A stretch of 64,000 nucleotides of DNA, from contig JAOBSW010000683.1 of NCBI GenBank assembly GCA_026214975.1, positions 18,406 to 82,405 on the forward strand, written 5' to 3'. Below are positions 50,457 through 61,930 of the stretch, one piece after another. The first letter of the stretch is position 1. The number at the start of each line of letters is the position of its first letter. The position numbers and the translations under genes are program-made. Under the pieces are notes generated by a model, which saw only the letters and a program-made list of their open reading frames with translations, was not told the DNA's origin and did no database searches. This DNA is from Gentiana macrophylla (lineage: Eukaryota; Streptophyta; Magnoliopsida; Gentianales; Gentianaceae).

Positions 50457-51484
50457 AATTTAGTGCTCATGTTTTGGAATTAATACATTGAATTGATATT
50501 GCAAATGTTCTATGGTGGTGGGTATAGATCATTGTACTAGTTGATCAACTAATGGCATATCATGCACTGATAAGTTTTTGAATATTTTTCTTTTCATTTG
50601 TTCGAATTAGTGTTTTGTTCAACATGAAATTAAGAACCGGTTGAATGTGTGTTATTATTATTCTTGTGTTCTTGTGTTTGAATATGATATTATTCTTATT
50701 ATTGTGATCTATGTAACATAGAGGAATGATTCTTACAATTAAAAATGCACTTGTACATCAGATTTGTTGTGATTTGAGAAATGGGAAAAAATGGCTCGAA
50801 TAGAAAGCGAGATTGAATATCTTGAAATAAAACATGAAATCGAAAGAAGTGTGTAAGAAGTATGGTGCTGAGGTCGAAGCATTGAAACCGAAGGCGGAGA
50901 TCTATGAGCTAATGTTCCAAGAAGAGATTAATGCTCCTTTGTAATGATCTGTGAATCGAGATAGGGTACAAATGTTAAATCATTTGGTGTAGAGGTAGAC
51001 TTTATTGAGAAAATGTTAAACCATTTGGTGTAGAGTTGGAGAAGAAGATTATGGTAGCAATCAACATTGTCGAGATTTTTAGGTGCTTAGATAATCCTTC
51101 CTTTGATGTAATTTAATTATCATATATATTGATGTTAAAGTTGTTTATCATATATGTTGTATTTTTTTTTTCCATTGTGATTGAATGTGTTATTTCAAAA
51201 TACACAAGTTTTTTGGGTTTTAATATGATTAAATTATTATCCAAATAATTTTTAGTTTACGGTATGTTTCCGTTTTAATCCATAAAAGAATATATGATGT
51301 CGGTGTTGTTGTAAAACTTACCGAGTCCATGATTTTTTGCTAATCCTATACTATTAATGGTAATGGTAATGGTGTTATTGTGTTTGTTAATAAAATGTGA
51401 TACTGTTTCTGTGATACTGTTATTGTGATATTGTTACGGTGATCCTGATACTGTTACTGTTATTGTGTTAGTGTAAACGCTGCG
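50457..51484. other. Unassigned, possible decayed ORF
   Basis: A short stretch near 50840-50945 reads 'KKYGAEVEALKPKAEIYELM' then 'FQEEINAPL' before a stop, which looks coding but is too short to name. Otherwise AT-rich, with a 'gttactgtgata'-type imperfect repeat at 51350-51480. Confidence 0.3.
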
Positions 51485-51790
51485 ATTATTCGGATTTCAA
51501 AAACTACGTCAAAAGGGTATCATATGAGATATCAAAATGAGAGAGAAAAAAAATATGAACTTTGATGAAAGAATTTTGATGATCGGTGTTCTAAATCAAA
51601 AGTTACGGTCGTTTATAAAAAACGCTCCGATTAATGCAAATATTTTTTCGTCATTCAAAATTTACGTCAAAATGGTATTGCATTATATCTCAAAATAAAG
51701 AGCAAAAAAATATAAATTTTGGTGAAAATATTTTGATAATCGAATTCTAAATCAAAAGTTACGGTTGTTTAAAAAATAAAAATAAAAATA
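51485..51790. repeat. Two-copy tandem repeat, ~170 bp
   Basis: Copy one (about 51485-51650) and copy two (about 51650-51790) share 'acgtcaaaa.ggtat', 'gaaa.tattttgat.atcg' and 'ttctaaatcaaaagttacgg'. No coding content. Confidence 0.65.
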
Positions 51791-52589
51791 TATAAACTTA
51801 ATGCATATGATACGGAAGGGGAAAAGAAAAGGAGGGAAGGAGAAAGCCAACTGGAGCACCGTCTGAAATTTTTTTTTTCCTTCCTATTTTTTACAACTTT
51901 TTCAAATTATGTATTCTGTTTATTTATTTTGTATTAAAAAATAAGTATTTTGCTATTCCCTCAAAAATATTTCCAAAGTGTCATATTTCATAATTTTCAA
52001 TAAAAAAATTTTCTGAGAAAATATCAGAATCGCTTAATAATAATTTAATATAGTGAACGACCTATTTTGGTCCAAGTCAGATTTGACTCCTCTAGGTGGG
52101 AAACACTATTTTTACCAACCTTTTTTTGCTTATTCATCATTATTTTCTTACATGTGTGATATAATAAGAGGAGTGATACATCCACTGTTATTTTTATTAC
52201 AATATTCTACACAACACAATCAACATTATTCATTTTATAGAGACCCATCACAATAAAGTTAACATCATTTTAATCGATGGCCCTATGACACGTATAGTGA
52301 AAAACGACTACATTTCTGTGAATGTGTAGTCATATACTATTTCCCATATTATAATCACTTAAAATGTACAAGAAAGTAAAACTAAAAGTACGTTAGACAT
52401 AATTATTTAAGATAATTATTCACATATCCCATATCTTATATTATGCTTCATTGATTTAGCTGTGTAAAATTATCTATTCACGTTTCAATTCAGCGTTAAA
52501 TGTTTTCCCATAAACATATATTGATTTTGATAACTAAATCAAATAAATTCCTCTAAAAAAACTGAAGAAAAATAAAATACTGTGAAAAA
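51791..52589. other. AT-rich, nothing recognised
   Basis: No gene, RNA or repeat was recognised. The open frame 52053-52256 lacks any motif. Confidence 0.4.
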
Positions 52590-53110
52590 TAATAGAAGAC
52601 TGGAGTGATGTTTTATTAGAATGATTCATAAAATGTTACAATGCTTACTTCTTTATATAGGAGATAAAATGAGATAAAATTAAATTCAAAATAATAAGCT
52701 AAATTTAAAATAATTAAAAACTAAAGATAATTTTTTTATCTTATACTAATTTATTTAAACTATAACATTATCTATAGCAATCATATCTATCATTTTGGCA
52801 TTCATCCATCAATTTGATTTTTTTTCTAATACCCTCCTCAAACGAGGCCGGGTTTGGAGGTCGAGTTTGTCTTTGCACATTTTGAAAGGCATCTCAACTC
52901 CGACGGGTCTTCCGGAGTCCATAGTTGTGTTGTGATTTTTGAGCAGATCTCACCCTTGAGATGGTCTTCCGAGGTCCATAGTTGTGATTTTTAGAGGGCA
53001 TCTCCACCCCATATGGTTTTCCGAGGTCCATAGTATTGTTGTTTTGGAGGGCATCTCAACTCCGGCGCACGTCTTTTTCGGCTCTTCCGGAGTCCATCGA
53101 ATCCATTTTT
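52590..53110 (-). repeat. Retroelement end, inverted relative to 54440-54945
   Basis: Read on the minus strand, it ends with 'cctcgtttgaggagggtatt' followed by LTR-like DNA with 'ttatctcctatataaaga' and 'ctaataaaac' (TATA-like and poly-A-like words). Its proximal part contains four 52-66-bp tandem units around 'tcttccgaggtccatag' (52908, 52965, 53017, 53083). Confidence 0.6.
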
Positions 53111-54439
53111 GGAATTTTTGGAATTTATTTATTTATTTGTTTTTTTAATTTTGCACATCGGCCTCCAATGCCTTTTACTGCATGGGATCTTCATTTTTTT
53201 CAATCTCACCTGAAAAATTGTCATAGAATAGATGCCAAAAAAAAAAACAAATAGATGCTATAGATAAGATATTTATTCAATGATAATAACAATATTTTAA
53301 AAAATATATATGGACTATGCAAGATACTTGGTTTTTTTTTTTTGGTAGATGCTTGGTGTCTGGAGGCAAACAACTAATATGGGGAAATTTTGGATTTATT
53401 CAGATACCAATTGTTTGAAAAAATTATGTAGATTTTGTAACTGGATGGGGTTGGATGCCGTGGGCATGGTATAATATATGTTGATGCAGGAAAAAAAAAT
53501 GAAAAGAAATGGGCATGGTGTGGTTTCTCTCGTCGAGGGGCTTTGTCAAAGTGCATAACAAGCTAGTACATTGACTATGAATGAGAGAACAGTAAACAGA
53601 AAAAGACTCACGGTAATGAACGACCTGTTTGTTTGTTTTTTTTTTTTTTTTTAAGGATTCAAAGTAAAAATTGGATGATGACCAATTGATCGAGGATGCA
53701 AGTGCAGATTTCCAGTTGATCGAGGATATATGCGAATGCAGATTTAATGGGATGTAAAAAAATGGGATGCTTATGATGAGAAAAAAAATGTTTGAAAACG
53801 GAAGAAGATCGGGCGAGGTTTAGCGTTATTAAAATGACTTAACCCACATATAGGCTGAGATACTATAAATAAAAGCGAGAATTAAGACAAACGAAAAACT
53901 CTGAATAACTGTTTTATTGGATTGATAAAATGATACAGTAGGTCTCTTTTTTGTATTTCTTTTTCTTATGCATTCATCATTTAGCATTTTTTGTTTCAAT
54001 AAAACAAGCCGTCATCGTCCATTCATCTTCTGATTTTTATTTTTTATTTTCATTCCGGTCATCTTTTTATATCTCAAAAGAAAAAAAGACGAAAAGAATC
54101 TTATGCTCGTCGAACGTAAATTGCAGTCTATTGTTTGTTCCATGTAGTCTGCATCCAGTCCCCAAAAAAAAATAATAATAAATAAAAACCAAATACGTCC
54201 AGCTTTTTCAAATAAACATGGATTGATTCCATGAATCCATCTGCCATCCATACTCTTTCTTACTTTATCTATTTTTATCATTAAATAAATAAATATTTTT
54301 ACATATAACATCTACTATTTCTTTTGGCATCCATTCAATGTATATTTTCAGGTGTTCGAAAAAATTTCAGATCCACCGCAGTAAACGCAATTGGAGGCAG
54401 ATGTTACTAAAAAGAAAAAAAAAAAAAAAACAATCCAAA
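53111..54439. other. Spacer between inverted element ends
   Basis: No gene is seen. At 53895-53960 there is a third, short copy of the LTR-like tail ('ataactgttttattggat'), in the same orientation as 52590-52850. Several long poly-A/T runs. Confidence 0.4.
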
Positions 54440-54946
54440 TTTTTTTTGACTTTTGGAAGAGCCGGATTACGTGCGCCAAGAAGTCAGCTTCACAAACCAC
54501 AACAAGACTCCCGGAAGAGCCGGAAATACGTTCGCCGAGGAAGTCAAACATACAAACTAATGGACTCCGGACACAAAAGAATTGCTCTGGAGTGGAGATG
54601 CCCTCCACAATATCATCAAACAAACTCAGCCTCCAAACCGGCCTCGTTTGAGGGAGGGTAATAGAAGAGAAAATTTTGAATAGATTGGATAAATGCCAAA
54701 ATAGATAATTGTTATATTGTAATCAACATAATAGTGGATAAGTGTTTGTTTATTGTTAGGATTTGAATAGATTGCATTCATAGCTTTAGAAGATTTGTTT
54801 ATTTTAAATTAGGTTTTATGCTATTTATCTCCTATAAAAAAGAGACATACTGTATCATTTTATCTATCCAATAAAACAGTTATTCGAGTTTTTTCGTTGT
54901 GCCATTCTTGTTTTCTTTAAAAACAAATAAATTGAAGAGAAAACTA
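54440..54946 (+). repeat. Retroelement end, inverted copy of 52590-53110
   Basis: Plus-strand 'cctcgtttgagggagggta' (54640-54658) followed by 'ttatctcctataaaaaagag' and 'ccaataaaacagttattcga' parallels the minus-strand reading of 52590-52850. The upstream part (54450-54630) has the same repeated 'gactcccggaagagccgg'-type words. ORFs here translate the repeat. Confidence 0.6.
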
Positions 54947-54957
54947 TGTATAAGGAT

Positions 54958-55110
54958 TTTCTTTTTGCGCAATGTATCCCCAGACAATTATCTGCGACTA
55001 CTTCTTCAACGTATGGTCGGGCACCAAAATTGGAGACATCTCCCAACAAGATTTGCTGTATCCACAAGGACTCGAACCCGAGATATCTTGCTAAAGCGAT
55101 CGGAGTCCCT
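54958..55110 (-). mobile_element. tRNA-derived SINE with perfect 11-bp TSD
   Basis: TGTATAAGGAT occurs on both sides (54947-54957 and 55111-55121). On the minus strand the body starts 'agggactccgatcgc', has box B GGGTTCGAGTCC (55079-55068) and ends in an A-rich tail ('gcgcaaaaagaaaa'). It is inserted in the retroelement end at 54440-54946. It cannot fold as a full tRNA. Confidence 0.85.
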
Positions 55111-55787
55111 TGTATAAGGATATTTCCCTTTAATAGAATTGTATAATTTAGACATCTTTGATTAATTGAGAATAGAAAAGAATATTTTCTCAAGTTGGGG
55201 ACTTTTCTCAAAATTTAAATTTTTTCCACCGTTTTAGTTCTCAGCTTAGTGATGTATAACATTTATATGATAAAAATTACGATATTTTATATATTTTATC
55301 AACTCTTTCTATATAAAATATAAGAAATTATAACGATAATCTTATGAAATATTAATAGTTATGAATAAATCTAATTAATATAAAAATCTAGTCAAAGTAA
55401 TGAAAAGTTATAAATTTTGTACCGGTTTAGTAACCGGAGTAAATGTCGATTTACGGGTATTTTTGGTATTTTATTGTAGATTTTTAGGTAAACCAATACC
55501 CCGAGTGACGACACTTTTTGAAGTGAAAACATGTCTTTTAAAGGAAGTAAGGAAGTGCCACGAGATTTAAAATTCAAGTGGATCATCAATTCGTAGTATT
55601 ATTATCGAATTATATTTTCGATGAACAAATGACCCATCAAAAAGGCATTTTCTGAAGAAGAGTCCTTCATGAAAGTTATAGATCTTTTGAAGAGCTTTCT
55701 AACGCTTCTTGAATTATGACATTTGGAGATCCAGAGCTCAAGTTATGATTTTATCAAGTTTCAGATCAAGATGTGAAAAATGCTACT

Positions 55788-55821
55788 CCGGATCAATCCG
55801 GATTAACCTAGATCGATCCGG
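55788..55821 (+). promoter_or_regulatory. Distal palindrome pair in the element B LTR
   Basis: CCGGATCAATCCGG (55788-55801) and a partner AGATCGATCCGG (55810-55821) have centres about 20 bp apart, some 110 bp upstream of the proximal pair. Confidence 0.5.
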
Positions 55822-55898
55822 CCTTTCGATTAGGAAACATAATGATGATTAGCATGTGATTCTGCAGAGGATAAGCCGATAGGATAATATTTTTATTC

Positions 55899-55954
55899 CC
55901 GGATCGATCCGGTTTCACCTCGGATCGATCCGCCCTCAAAATTTGTCTATAAAT
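55899..55954 (+). promoter_or_regulatory. Element B LTR promoter: paired perfect palindromes plus TATA
   Basis: CCGGATCGATCCGG (55899-55912) and CGGATCGATCCG (55921-55932) are both perfect palindromes with centres 21 bp apart. CTATAAAT follows about 15 bp later. Spacing matches element A although the central bases differ. Confidence 0.65.
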
Positions 55955-57154
55955 TCATTGAGATTGCAGATGAATAGGGGTACCAATATATATCTTCTAA
56001 TCTCCTAAATTAAGTAGTAGTAACGTATATATTAGTAGGCATTCGCCATAAATAATGTAGAAAGTTGTAGTATCGTTGTAATGCTTGGACGGTTATCGGG
56101 AGTTCGATGTTGAAGAAGTTGTAATTTCGGAAAATACGGCCTCTAAATCAGCAGATTGTAACACAGTAATATTCTAAAGTTTTATATTTGTTTTTATGTT
56201 TTTCTTTATAATGTTAGTAGGCTAAATCTATAACTAGCCAAGATATGTAATTGAAATATTTCGATCTTTTGGTAAAATGGATGAAGACTATAACTAAAAT
56301 TGATTAAAATTGAATTTGATGAATCTTTTCTACTTTAAATGTATTGAAAATATTCGTATTAGCGTAATTAACCAATATGAATAGCACCATAACCTAATGA
56401 CGAACTAAACGGTGAAATTAGGATATGAGAAAAAGGTAGAAAAACCGGAGGGTAAAAATGGCCGAGTGAAAACGTGACAACGGAATCCTATTTCCTACCC
56501 GGGGATAGAATTGTTTTATCTTTTGAAAAGAGAAACATTTCTTGAAATTATCTGTACTCGAGATCTAATTACGTTAATTCACCCGTTCTGATCAAGATCT
56601 TTAACATTGACCGTATGACAAAACGGAGTACCCAATCTTTTGGATGACATTGGACAGTTGATGAGACATATGATGATTAAATGCGCTCGTGTGAGAGGGA
56701 ACTGTTGAGCTGAGGAGTGCACCGTTTCGCATATTCAATTGGACCTAACAAAAAGGAAGAACGAGCACATCCATTAAGCTAAAAAGATTGAATAATCTAA
56801 TTACATATATCTTGGCTAGTTCTATAATAATTATTAGTATTTAATATATTGGTATATATATATATATATATATTTTACTATTTATGTATTACTATATATA
56901 TTTATGTATTTATATATATTATAATAGTTTAGTTTTAATTTATGGAATTATTTTCTGTTTATTAGTATAGATTCGTATGATTAACCTGCGATTTAGATCG
57001 AGTTAATAATAGCTGTTTGGTGTTTAACCACACTTAAAAGAATTACCATGTTCCCTGAGGATTCGACACCTGACTCACCATACTAGCACTATAATTTGAC
57101 CCGGTACACTGCCGGTAAGGATTATAATAGTCTAGAAATAGTCTGTCAGCTTTC

Positions 57155-57172
57155 TGGCGCCGTTGCCGGGGA
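57155..57172 (+). other. Element B primer-binding site (tRNA-Asp)
   Basis: TGGCGCCGTTGCCGGGGA, identical to that of element A, 66 bp after the LTR end defined by homology. Confidence 0.9.
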
Positions 57173-57353
57173 AGCGTCGCTAATTTTTCTTTGTGTCTAT
57201 GGTTACTACTTGTATCAGCTCAAAATTCTCGAGGATAAGTCAACACTTTTTCTTAATCTCATTTCTATTTTATTTTTCGTTGGTATCTACTTTCTTTTAG
57301 TTACCAATTTTCTTCTTTTACCAAAGTCGAGTATTTTCTATTTTCGTTAGTTG

Positions 57354-58990
57354 ATGACCGAAGTGGTAAGGCCCTACTCACTCCTTATAAGCTGACATAA
57401 ACACTTACGAAAAGCGCGTTAAAGTAGAGAGTAAGCGTGGTCATACTAGTCGTGGAAATCTGAAGAATCATCTTCAAATCGAAATACGAGAATGGCCGAA
57501 ATCAGTGATGAAACACCTGAACAAGGGCTAGAACATGCTCAAGGGCATGGACAACACCCTATTAACCCTAATAATAATCAAAATCCTAATAATAGGAATA
57601 ATCAGAATCGGAACCAGAATAATCGTAATAACCCACCAAACCCGAGACCTATACGTGATTAGACTATAGAAGGAACCAGACCAATAATCCTATTCTTTTA
57701 CCAAATGAAGGAGCAAAAAAAAATTAGAAATTAAATCTCATCTTTTTGGTTTAATTGGACGAATAGCCCAATTTCTAGGAGAGGATGATGAAGATCCACA
57801 TCATCACCTCTATCTTTTGAAGAATTGTGCAATCTGACCAAAAGTCAAGGTGCTCATCGTGAATTAACGAGGATGTCTATGTTTCCTTTTTCTTTAAAAG
57901 GGCGAGCACGAGATTGGTTTATGTCTCTTCCACATCACTCATCGACTAGTTGGGAGGATATTCAAACCGAATATTTCACTCCTGGGACGAAATTTGGAAT
58001 TAAAAGTCGAGGTTGCTAACTTTAGACAAGGATCTCAAGAAGCGCTTGGGAATGCACAGGAGAGATTCAAAAAGCTGCATAAGAGCTTGTCCCGACCATG
58101 GTTATTCCTTAGATATGCAAATCCAACTACTGTCAGTAAATTACGAAAGGACTCACGTCATGGATGTAAATCATGCATGTGGTGGTTCTTTAATGATGAG
58201 TGAAGCACAAAGCAGCTTTTTACGATGCTATAGAAAAGATTTCCAAGAATAACGAGAATGTGGGAAACCGGTTCTAGCACGTAAAAGTAGCTTTTGGCAG
58301 AGAATGTACATCTAATACGTGAAGTTCTAGCACATTTGGAGAATTTGAGTAGGAAATTTGATGGCCTACAATCTAACAAAAACCTAAGTTAGAGTAAAAT
58401 AGTACACCCATTGAATACTCAAACCAGGATAATATGCCATTAGGGATTGAAGAACCAACAGGATATTCGAGAGAGGAGGTAAGTTTTCTTCAGCAGCATA
58501 GGAATTTGAACAATGCATACTCAAACTCGTTTAATGCTATTAGAAGAGACCACCCAACTTTTCGATGGTCTGAAAACCCTAGTAAGCAAGGACAACCGCC
58601 ATATATCGATTCCATATAGAATTCGTCTAATAATCAAGTTTATCAGGGAGATACCTCTAATCAGAATTTACAATCATTACCCAGATCCTATCCTCAACAC
58701 ACCACTCAAAGTATACCAGTAACTCAAAGTTCAACTCAGCCTGCAGAAGGGGTTGAAAAATGGGAGAAACTAATGGAAAATATGATGGGTGTGGTGTCTA
58801 CTCAAGCTAAAAATATGGAAACAATGATGACTTTATAGAGTATCTTGTCACTAAAGATATGAGTACAATAAAAATGTCTGTGAGTGGCCATGATACCAGA
58901 ATGAGAACGATAGAAGCCTCATTAAGAAATATGGAAGATCATTTGAGTAGGAAGGTGAACGTAAAAGCAGTAGACCACCGTGAGGATTAC
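57354..58990 (+). pseudogene. Element B gag
   Basis: The ATG at 57354 corresponds to the element A gag start, with one A lost after 'ATGACC'. An Asn-rich tract follows at about 57560-57660. The gag core is at 57825-58260 in shifting frames ('FPFSLKGRARDWFMSLPHHS', 'SRPWLFLRYANPT'), then the spacer region to about 58980. Several frameshifts and a stop near 57661. Confidence 0.8.
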
Positions 58991-59112
58991 CAAGTAACAC
59001 TGAAAGAAATCCGAGAGAGGTAAATGCTGTAGTTACCAGAAGTAGAAAACTCTATGGTAGTAATGAAGTAGAAAACTTCGGAAATAATGAAGTAGAAGAT
59101 GATTTAGATGGT

Positions 59113-60260
59113 ATGAATGATGAAACTAAACATGAATTCACTGATGAGGAAGAAGAAATTATAGAAAATTTCTTGAAAAGAAATAGAAGTATGGAACCTG
59201 AAAATAAAGGTAAGAAATGGGTAAAAATCCCGAGGATTATGAAAGATCCCATGGATGGAGATTTAAGAAATTTATTCAAGGAGCATGTTAGAGTAAATGA
59301 TACTGAAAGCAAGGATGATAAACAGGAAGAGTTGAAAAAATCGGAAGTAGAGATTGATTCAGGGAGCGTTTTAAAGAAAAAAGATCATGAGACATGGCAA
59401 ACAAGTAACACTCCAAGATTTAAGGTGAAAGGAAAAGAGAAAATGACTTCGGGATCAAAGGATATAGATTTAGAATCTTTACCTTACCCACCTAAAGATC
59501 AAATTAAAAAATTAAAAACTGATAAGAAGTATGCTCGTTTCCTTGACACTTTTCGTCATCTTCATGTTAATATCCCTGTTATCGAAGCTCTAGTTAATAT
59601 GCCTGCCTATGGAAAGTTTCTAAAAGATATTCTCTCAAACAAGAAAAAGTTAGAAGAATATGAGAATATTTGCCTCAATGAAGAATGTTCTGCAGTTTTA
59701 CAGCATAAATTACCACCTAAAATGAAAGATCCTGGTAGTTTTACAATTCCTTGTGAAATTGGAGGATTTTTGTTTTAAAAAGTACTATGTGATCTTGGAG
59801 CTAGTATTAATCTCATGTCTTATGAGGATTATAAGAAACTAGGCATAGGAAAACTTACGAACGAATACTGAAATGACTCTTCAAATGGCAGATAGATCAG
59901 TTAAATACCCTAAAGGAATTATCGAGGATGTATTGGTTAAGATAGATAAATTCTACTTCAAGTAGATTTTGTAGTCATGGAAATGGAAGAAGGATATTGG
60001 CGCCACTTATTCTAGGTCGACCATTCTAGCTACTGGGAAGAACATTGTCGATGTCCAAAAAGGAGAATTAATACCGAGAGTTAACGAAGATCTGAGTTGC
60101 TTTCAATATATTCAAAGTGATGAAACATCCCTACAGATCACGTAATCATGTTCTTCTTTATTGAGGATATTCATAATGTCTATGATATTCAATTACCGAC
60201 TTATGAAGACAGATTAGAAAGAATGCCTAGCATTGTCTATCTATAAAGAGAATAAGAAGG
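59113..60260 (+). pseudogene. Element B gag-pol linker and protease
   Basis: A 221-residue open frame (59113-59778) covers the acidic linker ('DLESLPYPPKDQIKKLKTDK', 'FRHLHVNIPVIEALVNMPAY') up to 'KDPGSFTIPCEIGGF'. One stop at 59776 separates it from the retropepsin active-site segment 'LCDLGASINLMSYEDYKKLG' (about 59787-59846). Further protease sequence follows with frame changes. The catalytic Asp-Leu-Gly form is the usual Athila/Tat variant. Confidence 0.85.
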
Positions 60261-60321
60261 ACTTTGAAATGAAAGAGATAATCCTTTATCTAAATAAAGG
60301 AAGTTTTAGTCCTAAACCACC

Positions 60322-61332
60322 ATGGCATCGAGATCTGGAATTAGGAATTGGAAGGTCAGTTCTAAAACCTTGATAGAAGATCCACCCATTAATCTAGAGT
60401 TGAAACCGGTTCCTTTAAATCTTAAGTATGTTTTTCTTGAAACTAATAATCTATTACCGGTTATTATTTCGTCAACCTTAACTGAGCTACAAGAAGACCA
60501 ATTACTTAGAATGTTGAAAAAGCATAAGAAAGCATTTGGTTGGACAGTAGCTGATATTCAAGGAATTAGCCCTGAGATTTGCGTTCATAAAATTATTCTA
60601 AAGGAGGACGCTAAACCTTGTATTCAGCCACAACGCCGCTTCAATCCGAATTTGCAGCTAATTGTTAAGAAAGAGGTTATTAAACTATTAGAAATGGGGA
60701 TAATCTTTCCTATATCTGATAGTGAATGGGTAAGTCCAACTCAAGTGGTACCAAAGAAAGGAGGTTTCACAGTAAAGGAAAATGATAAAAATGAATGGAT
60801 TCCGACAAGAGAAATTACCGGATATCGAATGTGCATTGATTTTCGAAAACTTAACGATCATACTAAGAAAGATCATCATCCACTTCCATTCATAGTGCAA
60901 ATGTTGGAACGCTTAAGTGGACATAAGTATTACTGTTTCTTAGATGGTTATTCATGATATTTACAAATATTCATTGCAGCAGGAGATAGAGAAAAGACTA
61001 CTTTCACTTGTCCATATGGAACCTTCGCTTATAAAAGAATGCCGTTTGGTTTATGTAATGCACCAGCTACATTTCAGAGATGTATGATGGCTATATTTTC
61101 TGACATGGTCGAGAAGTTTTTAGAAATTTTTATGGACGACTTTAATGTATACGGAGATTCCTTCGATGAATGTTTATCACACTTAGAAAGAGTGTTACAA
61201 CGTTGTGAAGATACCAATTTAGTTTTAAACTGGGAAAAGTGTCATTTAATGGTATCAGAAGGGATTGTTTTAGGTCATAGAATCTCTGAAGTAGGTATCG
61301 AAGTTGATAAAGCTAAAGTCGAGGTAATCTAA
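60322..61332 (+). pseudogene. Element B reverse transcriptase
   Basis: Open from 60322 to 60957 ('VKKEVIKLLEMGIIFPISDS', 'GYRMCIDFRKLNDHTKKDHH'), then a single in-frame TGA where a Gly codon is expected. It reopens to 61332 with 'YKRMPFGLCNAPATFQRCMM', 'EKFLEIFMDDFNVYGDSF' and 'CHLMVSEGIVLGHRIS'. The catalytic FMDD is intact. Apart from that stop, and one at 61330 in the linker to RNase H, RT is essentially complete. Confidence 0.9.
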
Positions 61333-61930
61333 AAGTTACCTCCACTGGGATTAATTTAAGAACTCTAAGAGGATTTCTTGGACATGCGAGTTTTATAGAA
61401 GATTCATTGCAGATTTCTCAAAAATAGCAAAGCCTCTAAGTCATTTGCTTGAAAAGGAAGTACCTTTTAACTTTGATAGTAAATGTATGGAAGCCTTTCA
61501 GAGACTTAAAAGCGAGGTTGACTCTCGCACGATGACTAAGTGGCACAGATTGGAGTTTGCCGTTTGAAATTATGTGTGATGACGAGTGATTTAGGCTGTA
61601 GGAGCGATTTTAGGTCAAAGATATAACAAAGTACTCAAAGCAATTTACTATGCATCTCACATTAAACTTTGACTCAACTTAATTACTTAACTCTGAGAAA
61701 AAAGAATCATGGTGTAATTTTGCCTTAGATAAGTTTAGGTCGTATATTGTTGGATCTAAGGTTATTATCTGTAGAGACCATTCAGCCCTGAAGTACTTAC
61801 TAAGTAAGAAAGATGCTAAACCACGTCTTCTTAGATGGATTCTCTTACTTCAAGAATTTGATATTGAAATTAAAGATAAAAAGGGAAGTGAAAATGTAGT
61901 AGTGAGATCATCTAAGTAGAATAGAAAATG
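61333..61930 (+). pseudogene. Element B RNase H
   Basis: Continues from RT with 'RRFIADFSKIAKPLSHLLEK' in shifted frames, 'EVPFNFDSKCMEAFQRLKSE', then '[20 protein letters not shown]' and '[15 protein letters not shown]'. The middle (about 61510-61740) is badly shifted and rearranged, and catalytic residues cannot be confirmed. Confidence 0.75.

Larger units (their letters stand above)
55253..57088 (+). repeat. Element B 5' LTR
   Basis: Starts TGTATAACATTTATATGAT and ends CATACTAGCA, parallel to the minus-strand reading of the element A LTR. Contains two palindrome pairs, a TATA word (about 55947-55954) and an AT microsatellite near 56851-56873. About 1.84 kb, somewhat shorter than element A's LTRs. 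Confidence 0.8.

Noticed and set aside
54338..54661. 107-residue plus-strand ORF
   Set aside because: Translation of the repeated retroelement end, with a poly-Lys run from a poly-A tract.
55068..55079. Possible minus-strand tRNA gene
   Set aside because: Box B only, with no foldable tRNA, and a perfect 11-bp target duplication: a SINE.
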